The notes below the pieces were generated by a model that saw nothing but the letters and a program-made list of their open reading frames with translations, searched no databases and was not told where the DNA came from. Shown here in pieces: positions 7,378-10,065 of a DNA stretch of 10,065 bases. Each line of letters opens with the position of its first letter. Positions within the stretch are counted from its first letter, which is position 1. The stretch is from Planctomycetota bacterium (lineage in GTDB: Bacteria > Planctomycetota > UBA1135 > UBA2386), in contig QJVU01000463.1 of NCBI GenBank assembly GCA_003235605.1, positions 1 to 10,065 of the forward strand, written 5' to 3'. The position numbers and the translations under genes were made by a program.

Positions 7378-8223
7378 CTACCTCTTCTTGCTCTGCTTGC
7401 GGGCTGCCCTCTCGGCCTTTCTGGCTTCCTGCTCCAGCCGCTTGCGATTCTTCGAGACCCACGCCTTGGCTTCCTTGTTGGTGGCGAAGCGCTCGCCGGT
7501 GATCTTGAAGATTGCCTCCTTGGCGTCCAGTCGCCAGACCTCCCAGTTCTTCCAGCGCGCTTCCCAATAACTGGCAGGAGGGTTGTTGGGATCATCCACC
7601 CAAGCAGGCTGCGGCCCCTCCATGCTCTCGGCCAACAGGTCGAGCCCCTGCAGTTCCTTGTTCTCCCCGATCATCTGTACGATCGCCTTCTGCACCTGCG
7701 GGAACTTCCGGTTGTCGATGTCCTTGAAGAAGAGCTGCTTGAAGTCTTCCCAGTCCTTGCTCTCGTAACTTGCCTTCGAGTGCGCCTTGATGAGCGCCGC
7801 GAGCACCGGGGGCGTACGCTTGATCTTGGCATCCCCGATCAGCGACAGCAGCGGCTTGCGCACGGAGGCACTTTCCTGATTGCCCAGCAGCTCGGCGGCA
7901 CGGATGCGACAGCTCTCGTGCTTGCGCTCCGTCTTGACCACCTTCATCAGCGGCCTGACCAGCTTTGAGTTCCTGCCCGAGCTGAGCTTGTCCAGGGCCG
8001 CGAGCTTCTGCTCCAGGGCGGCATTGCTCTTGTACGCCTTGTTGAATTCCGCGACTGCCTCCTTGGCCTGCTTGTCGTCCCAGGTCTGGACGGTCTCGCT
8101 GTTCTTCTTGGAGGAAGCCTCCTGGACCACTCCGCCACCCCCTGCCTTGCCCTTGTCGGGCTCGGGGTCCTGGCAGAGGAGTCCGGTAGACAGGATTACG
8201 ACGGGTAAGAGAGGGGTGAACAT
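7378..8223 (-). CDS. Exported helical-repeat (HEAT-like) protein of unknown function
   Basis: I do not recognise a named family. The 281-residue protein begins with a hydrophobic stretch (LLPVVILSTGLLC, 5-17) followed by a polar, Gly-rich linker. That fits a signal peptide, although its start carries no Lys or Arg. Residues 55-150 are predicted helical with a HEAT-like rhythm: KLVRPLMKVVKTE, CRIRAAELLGNQE and VRKPLLSLIGDA. A second helical block follows at 160-200. A Trp-rich stretch at 208-231 (SYWEARWKNWEVW) comes before an ITGERFATNKEAKAWVSKN segment (241-259), which resembles the tail of helical-repeat proteins common in planctomycetes. The last 25 residues are strongly basic and coiled-coil-like. 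No catalytic motif is seen. The gene starts 12 bp after the antiporter stop, with no obvious ribosome binding site, so coupled translation is likely. A scaffold or binding role is only a guess. Confidence 0.8.
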   Translation of the reverse strand: MFTPLLPVVILSTGLLCQDPEPDKGKAGGGGVVQEASSKKNSETVQTWDDKQAKEAVAEFNKAYKSNAALEQKLAALDKLSSGRNSKLVRPLMKVVKTERKHESCRIRAAELLGNQESASVRKPLLSLIGDAKIKRTPPVLAALIKAHSKASYESKDWEDFKQLFFKDIDNRKFPQVQKAIVQMIGENKELQGLDLLAESMEGPQPAWVDDPNNPPASYWEARWKNWEVWRLDAKEAIFKITGERFATNKEAKAWVSKNRKRLEQEARKAERAARKQSKKR

Positions 8224-8235
8224 GGCGACTGGATT

Positions 8236-9183
8236 CTACAACCGAGCCACTTCCGCGGTCAGGTAGCCCAGGTAACAAACCAGGAGGATCCCGCCTGCTC
8301 GCCGCGAGATCCGCGTCCTGGTCATGAACAGGACTCCCAGAACCGCAGTCAGGCCAAGGCCCAGCACCATGCGCAGGCCGTGTTCGGCTGCTGCTACAGG
8401 CAGCGGCCGGATCAGCGCGCAGATGCCCAGCACCATGCAGATGTTGAAGATGTTGCTGCCAACGACGTTTCCCAGCGCGATTTCCGGGTGACCACGTCGC
8501 GCGGCGACAAGAGCCGTGGCAAGCTCCGGCAGGCTGGTGCCGACGGCCACTATGGTGGCGCCCATGAGACTCTCCGGCATTCCCCAAAGGGCGGCGATGG
8601 CCCTGGAGCCCGAGACCAGCCATTGGCCACCGAAGAACAGGCCGGTCAGGCCCATGAGGACAAGGACCACATGGAGGGCGAGGCGCCTGGAGTTCCGGCC
8701 TACCGGCTGGGAGTCGTTCTCGTCCTCACTGCGGCGCTCCCGGTGCAGGAGCATCAGCGTGAATAGCCCGAGGAGACCGAGCAGGACGGCGCCGTCGAAG
8801 GAAGTGAACGAGTGCCCGAAAAGCAAAGGCTTCATGGCGAGGGTGGCGGCTGCCATCATCCAATAGGACTCGAAGCGTAGCTTGGACCCGGTCGTGGGAA
8901 CCGGGCGCACCAGGGCTGTCAGTCCGAGGATCAGGCCGATGTTGGCGACGTTGCTGCCGTAGACGTTGCCCAAGGCGATACCACCCGAGCTGTCGGGTTT
9001 CGCGACGTCGAAGACGCTCACAACCAACTCCGGTGCTGAAGTCCCGAACGCCACGATGGTCAGTCCGACCGTCAGCTTGCTGACTCCAAGCGCCAGGGCG
9101 ATCCAGACCGCGCCACGCACGAGGATCTCGGCGCCGACAATGAGAGTGGCGAGGCCGCCGAGGATGAGTAGCCAGTCGGACAT
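8236..9183 (-). CDS. Calcium/sodium antiporter of the CaCA family (YrbG-like)
   Basis: This inner-membrane protein is predicted to exchange Na+ or H+ for Ca2+ or another cation. The 315-residue chain shows the family's internal duplication. Alpha-repeat 1 has GTSAPE (47-52) and GNVYGSN (72-78). Alpha-repeat 2 has GTSLPE (215-220) and GNVVGSN (238-244). Glu52 and Glu220 correspond to the ion-binding acidic residues. About ten hydrophobic segments are visible. The two halves are joined by a short hydrophilic loop (147-167, RERRSEDENDS), much shorter than the regulatory loop of animal NCX and typical of bacterial members. The reading frame is open upstream to 9333. I chose the ATG at 9183 because it starts at the first membrane segment (MSDWLLILGG), as in relatives, with GGGA about 10 nt upstream. 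The ATG at 9219 is possible. It is the first gene of the right minus-strand operon. Confidence 0.93.
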   Translation of the reverse strand: MSDWLLILGGLATLIVGAEILVRGAVWIALALGVSKLTVGLTIVAFGTSAPELVVSVFDVAKPDSSGGIALGNVYGSNVANIGLILGLTALVRPVPTTGSKLRFESYWMMAAATLAMKPLLFGHSFTSFDGAVLLGLLGLFTLMLLHRERRSEDENDSQPVGRNSRRLALHVVLVLMGLTGLFFGGQWLVSGSRAIAALWGMPESLMGATIVAVGTSLPELATALVAARRGHPEIALGNVVGSNIFNICMVLGICALIRPLPVAAAEHGLRMVLGLGLTAVLGVLFMTRTRISRRAGGILLVCYLGYLTAEVARL

Positions 9184-9241
9184 GATCGGATCGTCCCAGC
9201 CCGACTCCAGAAAAGCCATGGCATCGACCGAACAGAGCCAC
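9184..9241. promoter_or_regulatory. 58-bp divergent intergenic region between antiporter and lipoprotein genes
   Basis: Promoters for both directions must lie here or reach into the opposite gene. I saw no clear -10/-35 pair. The palindrome CCATGG at 9216-9221 supplies an in-frame ATG on each strand (9219 minus for the antiporter, 9218 plus for the lipoprotein). If either upstream start is used, the two coding regions nearly touch. Confidence 0.4.
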
Positions 9242-10036
9242 ATGCATCCACGCTTCCCCAGCTGTGTGATCGTCGTCTTTGGTCTGCTCACGAGCTGTCT
9301 GCAGATCGACCAGACGGTCACGATCCAGAGCACCGGCTCCGGCAGCCAGGTAGTGAAGATGGTGATTCCGGGGCGGGTAATCGAAGCCTTGCAGCAGCAG
9401 GCGGTGGCTCACAACCAGTTGCGCAAGGCTCCCGACATGACCACCATCTTTCACCGGGCCAAGGTCGAGAAGGAACTTGCCGCGGTTGGCCTGGAGTTGA
9501 CCGAGCACAAGGTGGTGAGTGCCTCTCACCAGAGGGAGGCACTGCTGGCTGTCAGGTTCCAGAATCTCGAGCAACTGCGAAGGAGCCCGCTGGGTGGCGG
9601 TGGGGCGGACTGGATCTTCACCAAGGGACCTCTCAAGGACACGATCCAACTGGAGTACTACCCCCGGGGACGCGCCGCGTGGCTGGAATCACGGCAGAAG
9701 GTCCTGGAGCTGCAGAAGCACCCGAAGGATCCGATCCTGCAGGGTTTCTTTTCCAGGCAGGCAGCTCAGCTGCAGGGTCTGGACATCACCGTGACGATCA
9801 ACCTGCCTGGGACGGTGCTGAAGGCCTACGGAGACCTGCGTGAGACCGGGCTCAGGCAGGTGCAGGCGCGTGTTCGGGCCAAGGACATCAAGACACCCAA
9901 GGACCTGATCCTGGCGCTGGCACCGCGATACCGGGTGGTCTTCGACGGCCGTGGATGCAATCTGCTGCTGGCCTCAACACCGGCCACCGGCCAGGCACCG
10001 GCCCCCGAGCAAGCATCGTCCAAGAAGCGCAACTAG
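9242..10036 (+). CDS. Putative lipoprotein of unknown function
   Basis: The open frame runs back to 8966, but its first 90 residues are antisense to the antiporter and look like shadow sequence. From the ATG at 9242 the protein has 264 residues and a textbook lipoprotein signal: MHPR, a hydrophobic core (VIVVFGLL) and the lipobox LTSC with Cys19 as the lipidated residue. An ATG at 9218 would add eight polar residues and keep the lipobox. After Cys19 comes a beta-like stretch (VTIQSTGSGSQVVKMVIP), then charged amphipathic helices around residues 50-85 and 145-165. A second strand-rich region follows (LDITVTINLPGTVLKA, 180-195), and later VVFDGRGCNLLLAS. The strand pattern loosely recalls LppM/DUF3153-type lipoproteins, but I cannot assign a family. 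The tail is Pro/Ala-rich and ends KKRN. No Shine-Dalgarno is evident. Confidence 0.8.
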   Translation: MHPRFPSCVIVVFGLLTSCLQIDQTVTIQSTGSGSQVVKMVIPGRVIEALQQQAVAHNQLRKAPDMTTIFHRAKVEKELAAVGLELTEHKVVSASHQREALLAVRFQNLEQLRRSPLGGGGADWIFTKGPLKDTIQLEYYPRGRAAWLESRQKVLELQKHPKDPILQGFFSRQAAQLQGLDITVTINLPGTVLKAYGDLRETGLRQVQARVRAKDIKTPKDLILALAPRYRVVFDGRGCNLLLASTPATGQAPAPEQASSKKRN

Positions 10037-10045
10037 CCGTCGGCG

Positions 10046-10060
10046 CGGGGCATGTCCCCG
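10046..10060. repeat. Small inverted repeat after the lipoprotein gene
   Basis: CGGGG (10046-10050) and CCCCG (10056-10060) form a 5-bp stem around a 5-nt loop, 9 nt past the lipoprotein stop. It might be the stem of a terminator, but the window ends before any T-tract could be seen, and a stem this short in GC-rich DNA may be chance. Confidence 0.2.
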
Positions 10061-10065
10061 GAGCT

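Noticed and set aside
6041..7570. Plus-strand open frame of 509 codons opposite the nucleotidyltransferase
   Set aside because: The minus strand carries clear DxD and HD motifs; the plus-strand translation has no family resemblance.
8173..8223. Possible lipobox at Cys17 of the helical-repeat protein
   Set aside because: The residues before the Cys are GLL, with Leu at -1 where Gly, Ala or Ser is expected; an ordinary signal peptide fits better.
7592..8623. Minus-strand frame of 343 codons spanning parts of the helical-repeat and antiporter genes
   Set aside because: It is a different frame from two better-supported genes and is Gly/Arg/Gln-rich shadow sequence.
8966..9241. N-terminal extension of the lipoprotein frame
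   Set aside because: These residues are antisense to the antiporter and would bury the signal peptide and lipobox inside the protein.
8726..9649. Minus-strand frame of 307 codons over the antiporter and lipoprotein starts
   Set aside because: It overlaps two genes with strong signatures and shows none itself.

Overview
The window is GC-rich, densely coded chromosomal DNA, most likely from a planctomycete or similar large-genome bacterium. This is an inference from gene content: an ECF sigma factor paired with a membrane protein lacking zinc-ligand residues, an exported helical-repeat protein, and a large membrane-anchored protein made of tandem carboxypeptidase-regulatory-like beta-sandwich repeats. 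No rRNA, tRNA, CRISPR array, insertion sequence or phage gene was seen. The window looks like ordinary chromosome rather than a mobile island.

Left block (1-2819, all minus strand): an M24B Xaa-Pro peptidase, the alkylation-repair glycosylase Tag, an ECF sigma factor, and a single-pass membrane protein cut by the window edge. The genes are 20 bp apart or overlap by 1 and 4 bp, so they probably form one operon. The last two are probably a sigma/anti-sigma pair.

Middle (2820-6014): a 237-bp divergent intergenic region, then a 985-residue plus-strand protein with an N-terminal membrane anchor and about nine repeats. It ends 20 bp from the oppositely oriented next gene, with no visible terminator between them.

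Right block (6035-9183, minus strand): a CaCA-family cation antiporter, an exported helical-repeat protein and an HD-domain enzyme of the CCA-adding/poly(A) polymerase family, again likely one operon. The nucleotidyltransferase is the most unusual gene here. It keeps the catalytic DxD and the HD domain, but it departs from the family at several nucleotide-binding positions, including His in place of Asp in the EDxxR motif.

Right edge (9242-10036, plus): a lipoprotein diverging from the antiporter across only 58 bp. I found no clear sign of a wholly new multi-gene system. The best leads are the divergent nucleotidyltransferase and the coupling of tag to an ECF sigma/anti-sigma pair.
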